DNA from: Roseburia sp.
GTDB lineage: Bacteria > Bacteroidota > Bacteroidia > Bacteroidales > Bacteroidaceae
Direction of reading: 5' to 3'
Assembly: GCA_023665185.1 (NCBI GenBank)
Contig: JAMPEL010000025.1
Coordinates: 1 to 33,423, forward strand
Length of the DNA stretch: 33,423 nucleotides
Shown here: in pieces, positions 1 to 7,316 of the stretch
Layout of the letters: the number at the start of each line of letters is the position of its first letter
How positions within the stretch are numbered: position 1 is the stretch's first letter
Program-made: the position numbers and the translations under genes
The notes under the pieces: generated by a model
Told to the model about the DNA's origin: nothing
Database searches by the model: none
Seen by the model: the letters and a program-made list of their open reading frames with translations, nothing else

Positions 1-285
1 TTGTGCGCCTTGAAAATAAATTTTGTTCACCTTGCGAAAAAAATCAGTGTGCCTTAGAAATAAATTTTCAGCACCTTGTAATTTTGGGTTTTACTGGGCT
101 TTTGGATGGAAAAGGTGTGTTTGGGGTTAAGATTCTATGTCTTTTAGTCGGGTGAATTGTCCTGTTTGTCCACTTGGTTTTCAAGTTTCAAAAGCCTCCG
201 TAGAATCGCGTTTTTGCAACCGAGGTAAAGTTCGGTTCATTTTGAGGCGATTCTACGGAGGCGGGGTTTAACATATCAAATTGTC
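1..285 (+). repeat. Dispersed ~630-bp intergenic element, copy A (right half)
   Basis: This is the right part of the element seen complete at 13130-13760 and 25362-25991; its left part lies outside the window. It holds the array of 22-nt CCTTG repeats (3-90), a variable T/G-rich stretch, the conserved string TTTGTCCACT, and a nested inverted repeat. The outer arms at 194-209 and 247-262 are perfectly complementary over 16 bp, and the inner stem is AACCGA (218-223) with TCGGTT (232-237). The copy ends in a TAACATATCA..TTGTC motif like the other right ends. No open frame is shared with the other copies. Confidence 0.9.
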
Positions 286-313
286 GGAGATTATAATGTT
301 TTAACGGTATTTT

Positions 314-468
314 TGACAGACTCCTCCGTCGCTACGCGCCACCTCCCCTAACTTAGGGGAGGAGTCTGGTTACCATGTTCTCGGAGAAACTAACGTATTG
401 ATTGACAAGGTATATAGTTCCTCCCCTAAGTTAGGGGAGGTGTCACGAAGTGACGGAGGAGTCTGTCA
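314..468. repeat. 155-bp palindromic MITE-like element
   Basis: The ends are perfect 17-bp inverted repeats, TGACAGACTCCTCCGTC at 314-330 and its reverse complement at 452-468. Inside each end lies a self-complementary 21-nt block built on CCTCCCCTAA (342-362 and 420-440), so the element can fold as a long hairpin or as two separate hairpins. GTCACGAAGTGAC near the right end is a further small hairpin. There is no coding capacity. I know similar CCTCCCCTAA..GGGGAGG intergenic repeats from gut bacterial genomes, but I cannot assign a named family. Confidence 0.75.
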
Positions 469-643
469 GAACACACCAAAAACACGCTTGCAAAAAGTCA
501 ATAATCCTGTCTGGATATATCAAAAACTCTGTAAGAGCATATTTACAAAATAAGCAGCCTGTCAGATTCACCAGCAAAACATCGCCTACATCAAGGCCCA
601 ACTCTATAAAAACAAGATAAATCACTCGAAATGTCGGATGAGC
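469..643. other. Intergenic stretch without recognisable gene
   Basis: A short minus-strand frame (658 down to 443) crosses this stretch. It would start inside the efp terminator hairpin and end inside the MITE-like repeat, and its product resembles no family I know. I see no promoter or RNA gene here. Confidence 0.5.
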
Positions 644-644
644 C

Positions 645-693
645 ACAAAAAAAGCCATGCCTGAACTTTACAGAAAGTCGCGGCATGGCTTTT
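645..693 (-). terminator. efp transcription terminator
   Basis: The arms AAAAGCCATGCC (650-661) and GGCATGGCTTTT (682-693) form a perfect 12-bp stem. On the minus strand the hairpin is followed by a run of T, and it lies 27 bp downstream of the efp stop codon. The A/T runs on both sides could also let it stop transcription entering from the other direction. Confidence 0.85.
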
Positions 694-719
694 ATGATAA
701 AAATAACGTAATGTTCCGA

Positions 720-1277
720 TTACTTACGAGTTACGTATGAACCGTCACGAGTGTCAATCTCAATCAAATCGCCCTCGTTGATGAAAAGAGGAACACGGAT
801 TTCAGCACCAGTCTCAACAGTAGCAGGCTTTGTAGCGTTTGTAGCAGTGTCGCCCTTAAGTCCCGGCTCAGTATAAGTAACCTTCAACACAACCTTCACA
901 GGCACCTCACCTGTAAGAATTGTATCTGAAGACGCGTCAATCGAAGCCATGATAGTGTCGCCCTCTTTAAGGAAATCAACACCAGTGATAACCTCACGCG
1001 GGATATTCACCTGCTCGAAAGTGTCATTGTTCATGAACACAAGGTCCTCGCCCTCCTTATAGAGGAACTGGAACTGACGGTGGTCAACCTGTACTTCCTC
1101 GAGCTTCGCACTGACAATCCATGTACGCTCAAGCACACGTCCGTCAGCCACGTCACGAAGCTTTGTTCTCATCACTGTATTTCCCTTACCCGGCTTAACG
1201 TGCAAAAAGTCGATTACCACATAAATTCTGCCGTCAATACGCAAACATACGTTTTTCTTGATGTCTCCTGCTAACAT
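720..1277 (-). CDS. efp: Translation elongation factor P
   Basis: EF-P binds between the P and E sites of stalled ribosomes and restores peptide-bond formation at polyproline stretches. The 185-aa product is the normal family length. The N-terminal KOW-like domain (about residues 3-60) carries the loop HVKPGKGNT with Lys31 at the tip, where E. coli EF-P has its modified lysine. Two OB-fold domains follow, and the end GDLIEIDTRDGSYVTRK is typical of the family. No modification enzyme (epmA/epmB, earP, ymfI) is visible nearby, so the state of Lys31 cannot be judged here. The gene diverges from rpmH, has its own near-consensus promoter and ends in a strong terminator, so it is probably monocistronic. 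Confidence 0.98.
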   Translation of the reverse strand: MLAGDIKKNVCLRIDGRIYVVIDFLHVKPGKGNTVMRTKLRDVADGRVLERTWIVSAKLEEVQVDHRQFQFLYKEGEDLVFMNNDTFEQVNIPREVITGVDFLKEGDTIMASIDASSDTILTGEVPVKVVLKVTYTEPGLKGDTATNATKPATVETGAEIRVPLFINEGDLIEIDTRDGSYVTRK

Positions 1278-1343
1278 ATAGCTAAAATTCTATTTATAAA
1301 GTTTATATAATTATTTTCTCACTTAAAAGTACCAAAACAATTG

Positions 1344-1374
1344 CAAAAGTAGGTGTTTTTCATAAAATGGCAAA
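1344..1374 (-). promoter_or_regulatory. efp promoter, Bacteroidota type
   Basis: Read on the minus strand, TTTG (1374-1371) is followed after exactly 19 bp by TACTTTTG (1351-1344). This fits the -33/-7 consensus of the primary sigma factor in this phylum. The predicted start near 1340 gives a leader of about 63 nt. Confidence 0.8.
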
Positions 1375-1400
1375 AAAAGACATGTAAAATCACAATAAAC

Positions 1401-1433
1401 TTTGGGGGAATTATAAAAAAATCACTACTTTTG
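1401..1433 (+). promoter_or_regulatory. rpmH promoter, Bacteroidota type
   Basis: TTTG (1401-1404) precedes TACTTTTG (1426-1433) with a 21-bp gap. The -7 box matches TAnnTTTG exactly. The start would lie near 1437, giving an unusually long leader of about 134 nt before rpmH. Confidence 0.7.
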
Positions 1434-1570
1434 CACGCTGAATTGGCTTATTTGGCATTTTTACGGGCTTGACATAAAAGTTTGAGCCTCGTTTGCGGTG
1501 TGTAAGAGCTGATGAAAAGCGGAAATAACAATCGGTAAAGCAAAACAATAACTTAAAAAATAGAACAAAA

Positions 1571-1726
1571 ATGAAAAGAACATTTCAACCTCACAACAGG
1601 AAGAGAGTAAACAAGCATGGATTCCGTGAGCGCATGTCTACAGCAAACGGACGCCGAGTTTTGGCAGCACGCCGCAGAAAGGGCCGCAAGCAGCTTACTG
1701 TATCAAGCGAGCACCACGGCAAATAA
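1571..1726 (+). CDS. rpmH: 50S ribosomal protein L34 (bL34)
   Basis: The 51-aa product starts [18 protein letters not shown] and continues through [20 protein letters not shown], the diagnostic bL34 sequence. It is a very basic protein of the large ribosomal subunit that binds 23S rRNA. Compared with the 46-residue E. coli protein it has a short C-terminal extension ([10 protein letters not shown]). The gene is easily missed by length-filtered gene calling. It diverges from efp and is followed by a hairpin terminator at 1821. Confidence 0.97.
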   Translation: MKRTFQPHNRKRVNKHGFRERMSTANGRRVLAARRRKGRKQLTVSSEHHGK

Positions 1727-1820
1727 GCTCTCTCGAAAAAGACTCCCGAAGCGGAGGAGTCCGTACAAAAGCCTAAACCGAAAAGAGCGACTACGGACAA
1801 TAAAACAAAAAAGCTATATG

Positions 1821-1856
1821 AAAGCAGAAGTTTTGAACAGGACTTCTGCTTTTTTT
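1821..1856 (+). terminator. rpmH terminator
   Basis: AAAGCAGAAGT (1821-1831) pairs with ACTTCTGCTTT (1842-1852) around a 10-nt loop and runs into a T tract. It separates rpmH from the PASTA-protein promoter. Confidence 0.85.
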
Positions 1857-1859
1857 GTG

Positions 1860-1867
1860 TACCTTTG
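1860..1867 (+). promoter_or_regulatory. -7 box of the PASTA-rluD-ddl operon
   Basis: TACCTTTG matches TAnnTTTG, lies just past the rpmH terminator and is 29 bp before the PASTA-protein ATG. No good -33 element at 19 bp was found, so support rests on the -7 box and position. Confidence 0.55.
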
Positions 1868-1896
1868 GGGCGATAAAAACCAAGACTATATATATT

Positions 1897-2523
1897 ATGG
1901 GATTAAAGACATATTTTACAGGAAAGACCGGAGCCGCTTTCTGGCTGAACATTGCGCTGATGGCAGCCGTACTGGTGGCAGTTCCTTTCGGCACGTTCTA
2001 TGCGCTCGGTATATACACACACCACGGAGAGAAGATTGAGGTGCCTGAAATCACAGGACAAAGACCCGAGGCCGCCATTGAGCTTCTGAAAGAGCGCGGT
2101 CTGACAGGAATCGTATCCGACTCCACCTATTCGGGCAGCGCGGCACCGGGAGTGGTCCTTGAGCAAACCCCGAAATCGGGCTGCGAGGTGAAAAGCGGGC
2201 GGGTAGTCTACCTGACCATCAACCTCAACGGCGAGCCAATGGTTAAAATGCCGGACCTTGCCAACAACAGCTCACTGCGCGAGGCCGAGGCCCAGCTCAA
2301 GGCATTGGGGTTCAGACTGACCCCAACAATGTGGATTGATGGCGAGCCAAAGGATTTTGTAATCGGAATAAAACAGGGGATGCGCGAAGTTTATGCCGGA
2401 GAGATGGTGTCACGCGACCGCGCCCTTACCATCGTGGCCGGAGCAGGAGAAACGGAAGACACATTGGCAGTGGACACGTCTTTCATAGACGACACGGACA
2501 TTGACTTCGACATTGACCTTTAA
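1897..2523 (+). CDS. PASTA-domain membrane protein
   Basis: This 208-aa protein has a short cytoplasmic N terminus, one membrane helix (about 15-38) and two PASTA domains (about 46-110 and 116-193), then an Asp-rich tail (194-208). PASTA domains are found outside the membrane in PknB-type kinases and class A/B penicillin-binding proteins, where they bind peptidoglycan or act as spacers. Here there is no kinase or transpeptidase domain, so it is a stand-alone PASTA protein. The ATG at 1897 was chosen over an in-frame ATG at 1855 because that one lies inside the terminator and upstream of the -7 box. Co-direction with ddl suggests a cell-envelope role; the exact function is unknown. Confidence 0.85.
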   Translation: MGLKTYFTGKTGAAFWLNIALMAAVLVAVPFGTFYALGIYTHHGEKIEVPEITGQRPEAAIELLKERGLTGIVSDSTYSGSAAPGVVLEQTPKSGCEVKSGRVVYLTINLNGEPMVKMPDLANNSSLREAEAQLKALGFRLTPTMWIDGEPKDFVIGIKQGMREVYAGEMVSRDRALTIVAGAGETEDTLAVDTSFIDDTDIDFDIDL

Positions 2524-2661
2524 CTTACAGCACGACCTCTTTTTCAGAACAGAAACAGCATGAGGCAAGCCGCAGGACTTGCAGCTTGGACTTCTTACCC
2601 TAAAAACATTATCACATTGGAAAATCCAGATTACGACATACAAACGGCAGAAGACGAACTT

Positions 2662-3726
2662 ATGCCGGATACTGAATTTATTGACACGGAAGCGGACGAT
2701 GAGGATGAGTGCTCACAACTTTATGAGCACTACCGCATTCTTGCCGACAAGAAACAGAAAATGATGAGAGTGGACAAATTTCTCATCGTACATCTTTCTG
2801 GCATATCGAGAAACAGAATCCAAAAAGCCGCCGACGCCGGGTTCATCATGGCAAACGACAAGCCTGTCAAGCGCAGCTACAAGGTGAAGCCGGGCGACAT
2901 CATCAAGATTATGCTCGACCGCCCTCACTACGACAACGAGATTACACCGGAGGACATTCCTATCGAAGTGGTCTATGAGGACGAGGATCTGTTAGTCGTA
3001 AACAAGCAAGCCGGACTGGTTGTCCATCCGGGGTTCGGCAACTGGCACGGCACACTGCTCAATGCCATTGCGTGGCATCTGAAAGACGACCCTAACTTCG
3101 ACATAAACAATCCAGAGATAGGACTTGTACACCGCATCGACAAGGACACAAGCGGTTTGCTTGTCATTGCAAAGACCGCTTCGGCAAAGACAGACTTGGG
3201 ATTGCAATTCTTCAACAAGACAACCAAGCGCGAATATAACGCTCTTGTATGGGGCAACATTGAGGAGAACGAGGGACGGATAGAGGGAAATATCGCACGC
3301 AATCCTAAAGACAGGATGCAGATGGCTGTATTCCCAAGCGACAGTGAGATAGGCAAACATGCTGTCACACATTATTATACGCTGGAGCGTCTCGGCTATG
3401 TCACCCTTGTAAAATGCGTACTCGAAACAGGACGCACACACCAGATACGTGTACACATGAAGCACATCGGGCACACGCTGTTTAATGACGAAAGGTACGG
3501 AGGCGACCAGATTCTTCGTGGAACGCAGTTCTCAAAGTACAAGCAATTCGTGGAAAACTGCTTTAAGCTTTGCCCGCGTCAGGCGCTCCACGCACGCACC
3601 CTCGGTTTCGTACACCCACGCACGGGAAAAGAAATGATGTTCTCTTCCGAACTGCCGGAAGACATGACGATGCTTATCAAGAAATGGGAGAACTATATAT
3701 CCAACAGAGAGATATACACGGACTGA
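2662..3726 (+). CDS. rluD: RluD/RluA-family 23S rRNA pseudouridine synthase
   Basis: The enzyme isomerises uridine to pseudouridine, probably in helix 69 of 23S rRNA if it is a true RluD orthologue. After an acidic N terminus comes an S4 RNA-binding domain (MRVDKFLIVHLSGISRNRIQ through KPGDIIKI). The catalytic domain carries GLVHRIDKDTSGLLVIAK, with the expected nucleophile Asp160 in the 355-aa numbering, and the conserved GRTHQIRVHM. An upstream in-frame ATG at 2560 would add 34 residues. I prefer 2662 because the acidic start (MPDTEFIDTEADDEDE) resembles Bacteroidales homologues and the extra segment does not. The choice among RluA, RluC and RluD substrates is inferred. Confidence 0.9.
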   Translation: MPDTEFIDTEADDEDECSQLYEHYRILADKKQKMMRVDKFLIVHLSGISRNRIQKAADAGFIMANDKPVKRSYKVKPGDIIKIMLDRPHYDNEITPEDIPIEVVYEDEDLLVVNKQAGLVVHPGFGNWHGTLLNAIAWHLKDDPNFDINNPEIGLVHRIDKDTSGLLVIAKTASAKTDLGLQFFNKTTKREYNALVWGNIEENEGRIEGNIARNPKDRMQMAVFPSDSEIGKHAVTHYYTLERLGYVTLVKCVLETGRTHQIRVHMKHIGHTLFNDERYGGDQILRGTQFSKYKQFVENCFKLCPRQALHARTLGFVHPRTGKEMMFSSELPEDMTMLIKKWENYISNREIYTD

Positions 3727-3779
3727 CATTTCTGTAAGACAATAACATAAACGCATAATAAAGAAACAGAAGAAAGAAA

Positions 3780-4787
3780 ATGAAAAAGACTGTAGCCATC
3801 ATTGCCGGAGGAGACTCCTCGGAGCACGATGTATCGCTCCGCAGCGCAAAAGGCATCTACTCATGGATTGACCGAGAGAAATTCAACGTTTATATCATAG
3901 AAATCACAGGGCTGACATGGGAGGCACATCTTGAGAACGGAACGCGCGCAAGCGTCAACCGTCATAATTTTTCATTTGAAGCCGACGGGCAAACCATCAT
4001 CCCCGACTTTGCCTACATCACCATCCACGGCACACCGGGAGAGAACGGCATCCTGCAAGGATATTTCGACCTGCTGCATATCCCCTACTCCACAGGCGAC
4101 ATATTGTTTGAGGCAATTACGTTCAACAAATTCACTCTCAACCAATATCTGAAAGGTTTCGGAGTGCGTATCGCAGAGTCCATGCTTGTGCGTAAAGGCA
4201 AGACTGTGAGCAACGAGGATGTCATAAGCCGCGTGGGACTCCCATGCTTCATCAAGCCCAACGAGGGCGGTTCCAGTTTCGGAGTGACAAAGTGCAAGAC
4301 TGCTGACGACATACAGCCTGCGATAGAAAAAGCCATGCACGAAAGTCCGGAAGTGGTAATAGAGAAAGAAATCGTGGGAACGGAAATCTCTAACGGTGTC
4401 TACAAGACAAAAAACGGAGGCGGACAGGTCTTGCCAATAACAGAAGTAGTCAGTCAGGACGAGTTTTTCGACTATGACGCAAAATACAACGGCAAGGTGG
4501 AAGAGATTACTCCGGCACGGCTCAGCGAGCCTACCACCAAACGTGTGCAGGCACTCACTTCCGCCATATACGACATCCTTGACGCATCCGGCATCATACG
4601 TATTGACTATATCATTTCGCACGAAGAAGAAAACGGTGAGATTGTAGACAAGATTAATCTGCTGGAAATAAACACCACACCGGGAATGACAGCAACAAGC
4701 TTTATCCCGCAACAAGTACGGGCTGCCGGTCTGGAAATGAAGGATGTGCTCACCGAAGTTATCGAGGACAAACTGACAAACAAATAA
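3780..4787 (+). CDS. ddl: D-alanine--D-alanine ligase
   Basis: The enzyme joins two D-alanines at the cost of ATP for the peptidoglycan pentapeptide. The 335-aa ATP-grasp protein has the N-terminal AGGDSSEHDVSL (Glu15 of the substrate site), the ATP-binding KPNEGGSSFGV (159-169) and the Mg-binding LEINTTPGMT (295-304, Glu296 and Asn298). The omega-loop region reads QDEFFDYDAKYNGK, with Tyr as in D-Ala-D-Ala rather than D-Ala-D-Lac ligases. It follows rluD by 53 bp without a terminator, so it is probably cotranscribed. A strong hairpin ends the unit at 4892-4934. Confidence 0.97.
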   Translation: MKKTVAIIAGGDSSEHDVSLRSAKGIYSWIDREKFNVYIIEITGLTWEAHLENGTRASVNRHNFSFEADGQTIIPDFAYITIHGTPGENGILQGYFDLLHIPYSTGDILFEAITFNKFTLNQYLKGFGVRIAESMLVRKGKTVSNEDVISRVGLPCFIKPNEGGSSFGVTKCKTADDIQPAIEKAMHESPEVVIEKEIVGTEISNGVYKTKNGGGQVLPITEVVSQDEFFDYDAKYNGKVEEITPARLSEPTTKRVQALTSAIYDILDASGIIRIDYIISHEEENGEIVDKINLLEINTTPGMTATSFIPQQVRAAGLEMKDVLTEVIEDKLTNK

Positions 4788-4891
4788 GCGGGAACAGTAT
4801 CGGTTTTCCGAACAGGCACTTGACACCGGAGCGAAAAGCATAGAAAGCTGACGTAAGATTATCATTCAATGTTCTTACTGTAAAATAAGGC

Positions 4892-4941
4892 TACGATTTG
4901 GCAAGCAAACGGATTGTTTACTTGTCAAATCGTATCTTTTT
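4892..4941 (+). terminator. ddl operon terminator
   Basis: TACGATTTGGCAAG (4892-4905) pairs with CTTGTCAAATCGTA (4921-4934) over 14 bp with one G-U pair and a 15-nt loop. It is followed by TCTTTTT. The 4788-5127 gap holds only this hairpin and the -7 box of the next gene. Confidence 0.8.
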
Positions 4942-5019
4942 ACGTTCTATTTTGACATAGCGCAAAGACAAAAGCCGCTATTTTTTGACCTTTTCTTCAT
5001 TATAAAATGTATTTTTTCG

Positions 5020-5027
5020 TACCTTTG
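5020..5027 (+). promoter_or_regulatory. -7 box of the PCMD surface locus
   Basis: TACCTTTG matches TAnnTTTG and would give a leader of roughly 97 nt before 5128. The -33 element is not recognisable at the usual spacing. Confidence 0.5.
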
Positions 5028-5127
5028 CCAGCCTGCAACATAGGTTTATAATCAAGAAGTTCACGAACTTAGCCGAACAACAAGACTATCAGTTTGCAGT
5101 CATACAAAACCTCAACACAGACATTAC

Positions 5128-6369
5128 ATGAATAAAATCAACCATTCATTTTATAGTCGCCACAGAGTCATATTCCCATTGGTATTGACCGGTTTATTTG
5201 TATGCGGCTGTCAAGAATCAGAATTCAACCTTGACACATACGAGTCTAATCCATACGAGGCAGACATACAGTATATCAGATTCTCGAACCCGGATATGCT
5301 CAAAGTTGAGTCAGACACAATGTTCCGCGTATTCAACGATGTACCGGAAGTTCCGGTGAACATCAATGCCGACATGCAGAATATTGCGCCACAGTTCGTA
5401 TTGACCAGCGGTTCGGAAATATTCATGCAGGATACAAACGGCGAATGGACTCTGCCGGCAAACGGTGTCAGCCGCGATTTCAGTGAGGGCGGACAGAAAT
5501 ACATGGTTGTGTCAGCCAATAAGCAAAGCCATCACATCTATACCCTGTCATTCAACTGTCAGGAGGTGGCTACAGAATACCATTTTGAGCGGTTCGAGCT
5601 GAACGACTCCACCATGAACGAGGACGGAAGCCTGAAAAAGAATATCGCACATTATTATATATGGAAAGAATACGATACTGACGGAACCTATAAGATGTCA
5701 TGGGCAAGCGGTAATCCGGGATACGGAATATCCAAAGTGAACAACTCGCCAGACAACTACCCGACCACACCTTGCGAGGGAGTGGATGGCGGAAAAGGAG
5801 TGAAACTGACCACAATGGACACTGGCGGAATTGCAGCCATGATGAACATGCGTCTTGCCGCAGGAAACATATTCTTGGGTGAGTTTGATGTAAGCACAGC
5901 ACTCAAAGACGCACGCGCAAGCACCCGATTCGGTGTACCATTCAATAACAAGCCCCTGCAACTGCGCGGATGGATGTCGTACACCCCGGGAGAGAAATAC
6001 CAAGACCGCAACGGGCATATTATAGACAGAGCAGACTCATGCGACATATACGCGCTCATATACAGAAACAAAGACGAGAACGGCAATACGGTTGTTCTTG
6101 ACGGAAATACTATTCCCGACAGTCCGTATATCGTGGGGAAAGCACGTCTGAACGACACTCTCGCTGCCGGCACAAACGGCGAATGGGTGTATTTCACCGC
6201 AGACTTCGATTACGACTCGTATCCTATGGAGTTGGTTCCGGAGTATATCAGCGGCTACGGATACAACCTCGTAGTAGTCGGCTCATCAAGCCGGCAAGGT
6301 GCATTTTTCTGTGGCGCAATTGGCTCCACACTGAAAATAGACGAGCTTGAAGTCATCTGCGAGAAATAA
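5128..6369 (+). CDS. PCMD-domain (BT2081-like) lipoprotein
   Basis: The 413-aa protein has a lipoprotein signal peptide ending in FVCGC, with lipidation at Cys28. The acidic QESE that follows the Cys resembles the surface-export signal of Bacteroidota lipoproteins. The N-terminal part (about 45-145) looks like an Ig-like or DUF-type adhesive domain. The C-terminal part (about 150-412) resembles the PCMD jelly roll (putative carbohydrate metabolism domain): it opens with FERFELNDSTMNEDG, has a P/GVKLTTMDTGG-like core, and ends near LKIDELEVICEK. PCMD proteins are thought to bind glycans at the cell surface; no catalytic residues are evident. It is first in a three-gene unit. Domain names rest on recognition by eye. 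Confidence 0.75.
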   Translation: MNKINHSFYSRHRVIFPLVLTGLFVCGCQESEFNLDTYESNPYEADIQYIRFSNPDMLKVESDTMFRVFNDVPEVPVNINADMQNIAPQFVLTSGSEIFMQDTNGEWTLPANGVSRDFSEGGQKYMVVSANKQSHHIYTLSFNCQEVATEYHFERFELNDSTMNEDGSLKKNIAHYYIWKEYDTDGTYKMSWASGNPGYGISKVNNSPDNYPTTPCEGVDGGKGVKLTTMDTGGIAAMMNMRLAAGNIFLGEFDVSTALKDARASTRFGVPFNNKPLQLRGWMSYTPGEKYQDRNGHIIDRADSCDIYALIYRNKDENGNTVVLDGNTIPDSPYIVGKARLNDTLAAGTNGEWVYFTADFDYDSYPMELVPEYISGYGYNLVVVGSSSRQGAFFCGAIGSTLKIDELEVICEK

Positions 6370-6403
6370 AACCGGCATCTTCACACCACAAACAAAAAGC
6401 ATT

Positions 6404-7231
6404 ATGAATATCAACAAATATATCTTCACTATCGCCATGACGTTCTTCTGTCTTTGCCTGTCGGCACAGAAAGAACAAAGCGTGGGCACTCCCAAAGAAA
6501 ATACAGGTGTAATCAGAAGGCTGGCAGACAAAGGCTATAAGATTACCATGCGCGCCGGACTAAATATTGGCGGCACCACTCCTCTGCCTGTACCGTCAGA
6601 AGTGAAAAGCATCAACAGTTTCGACCCGGGAATGAATCTCGGAATCGGTGTAGACATAGAAAAGATGCTCACAAGAAACTGGGGAGTACAAGTAGGAATA
6701 CGGTGTGAGAACAAGGGCATGGAAACGGATGTGACAGTAGAAAACTATCACACCAAACTAATGCGTGACGGCGACCAGACCGAAGGCAACTATACAGGAA
6801 AAGAAAGCACTAACGTAAACTATTCCCTGCTGACCATCCCCATCCTCGCACGCTACCGCTTCAACAAGCACTGGGCTGTCAACATCGGTCCCTATTTCTC
6901 TTACGCAATGAAACGCGAATTTACCGGAATTGCCGCCGACGGATATATGCGTACTTTAAAAGCCGACCCCGTAACAGGCTTGCAGGTGCCAATAGGCAGC
7001 AAGATAGAAATACCCGCAGACAATCCTGCCACTTACGACTTTTCTTCTGACATGCGCCGTTTCCAATGGGGCATAGAGGCAGGAGTCGACTGGCAATGTT
7101 TCAAGCATTTCATGGTATTCGCCCACCTCGACTGGGGTATGAACGATACATTCAAAAGCGATTTCAAGGAAACTATCACATTCACAATGTACCCTATCTA
7201 TGGAGCTGTCGGATTCGGATATACATTCTGA
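6404..7231 (+). CDS. Outer-membrane beta-barrel protein (PorT/OmpA-barrel-like)
   Basis: The 275-aa protein has a cleavable signal peptide (about 1-21, ending CLSA|Q). After a basic linker it shows repeated amphipathic strands: ITMRAGLNIGG, MNLGIGVDIEKML, WGVQVGIRCENKGME, LLTIPILARYRF, WAVNIGPYFSYAM, WGIEAGVDW, PIYGAVGFGYTF. It ends in Phe, as integral outer-membrane barrels do, and fits an 8-strand barrel of the PF13568/OMP_b-brl_2 type. The ATG at 6404 was chosen because it starts directly at the signal peptide; an in-frame upstream ATG (6347) lies inside the preceding gene. It sits 34 bp after the PCMD lipoprotein gene and may anchor or export its neighbours, which is inference. Confidence 0.8.
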   Translation: MNINKYIFTIAMTFFCLCLSAQKEQSVGTPKENTGVIRRLADKGYKITMRAGLNIGGTTPLPVPSEVKSINSFDPGMNLGIGVDIEKMLTRNWGVQVGIRCENKGMETDVTVENYHTKLMRDGDQTEGNYTGKESTNVNYSLLTIPILARYRFNKHWAVNIGPYFSYAMKREFTGIAADGYMRTLKADPVTGLQVPIGSKIEIPADNPATYDFSSDMRRFQWGIEAGVDWQCFKHFMVFAHLDWGMNDTFKSDFKETITFTMYPIYGAVGFGYTF

Positions 7232-7316
7232 TGCGACGCCACAATGACAACATATCAACAAGAAGCTCTTTTAAGCTTCATAAATCAATCACATAAACAT
7301 TAAAGAAAGGATTATT

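Noticed and set aside
1-90. CRISPR array suggested by the regular 22-nt CCTTG units
   Set aside because: The units are contiguous with no unique spacers, there are only four per copy, and no cas genes are present.
443-658. 71-aa minus-strand frame downstream of efp
   Set aside because: It would start inside the efp terminator stem and end inside the palindromic repeat, with no promoter and no family resemblance.
1437-1570. Autoregulatory RNA leader of rpmH
   Set aside because: The leader is long, but I found only weak complementary segments and no known ribosomal leader motif.
1617-2039. 140-aa plus-strand frame over rpmH and the PASTA gene
   Set aside because: It overlaps rpmH in another frame, crosses a terminator and overlaps the start of the PASTA gene; the real genes explain the region.
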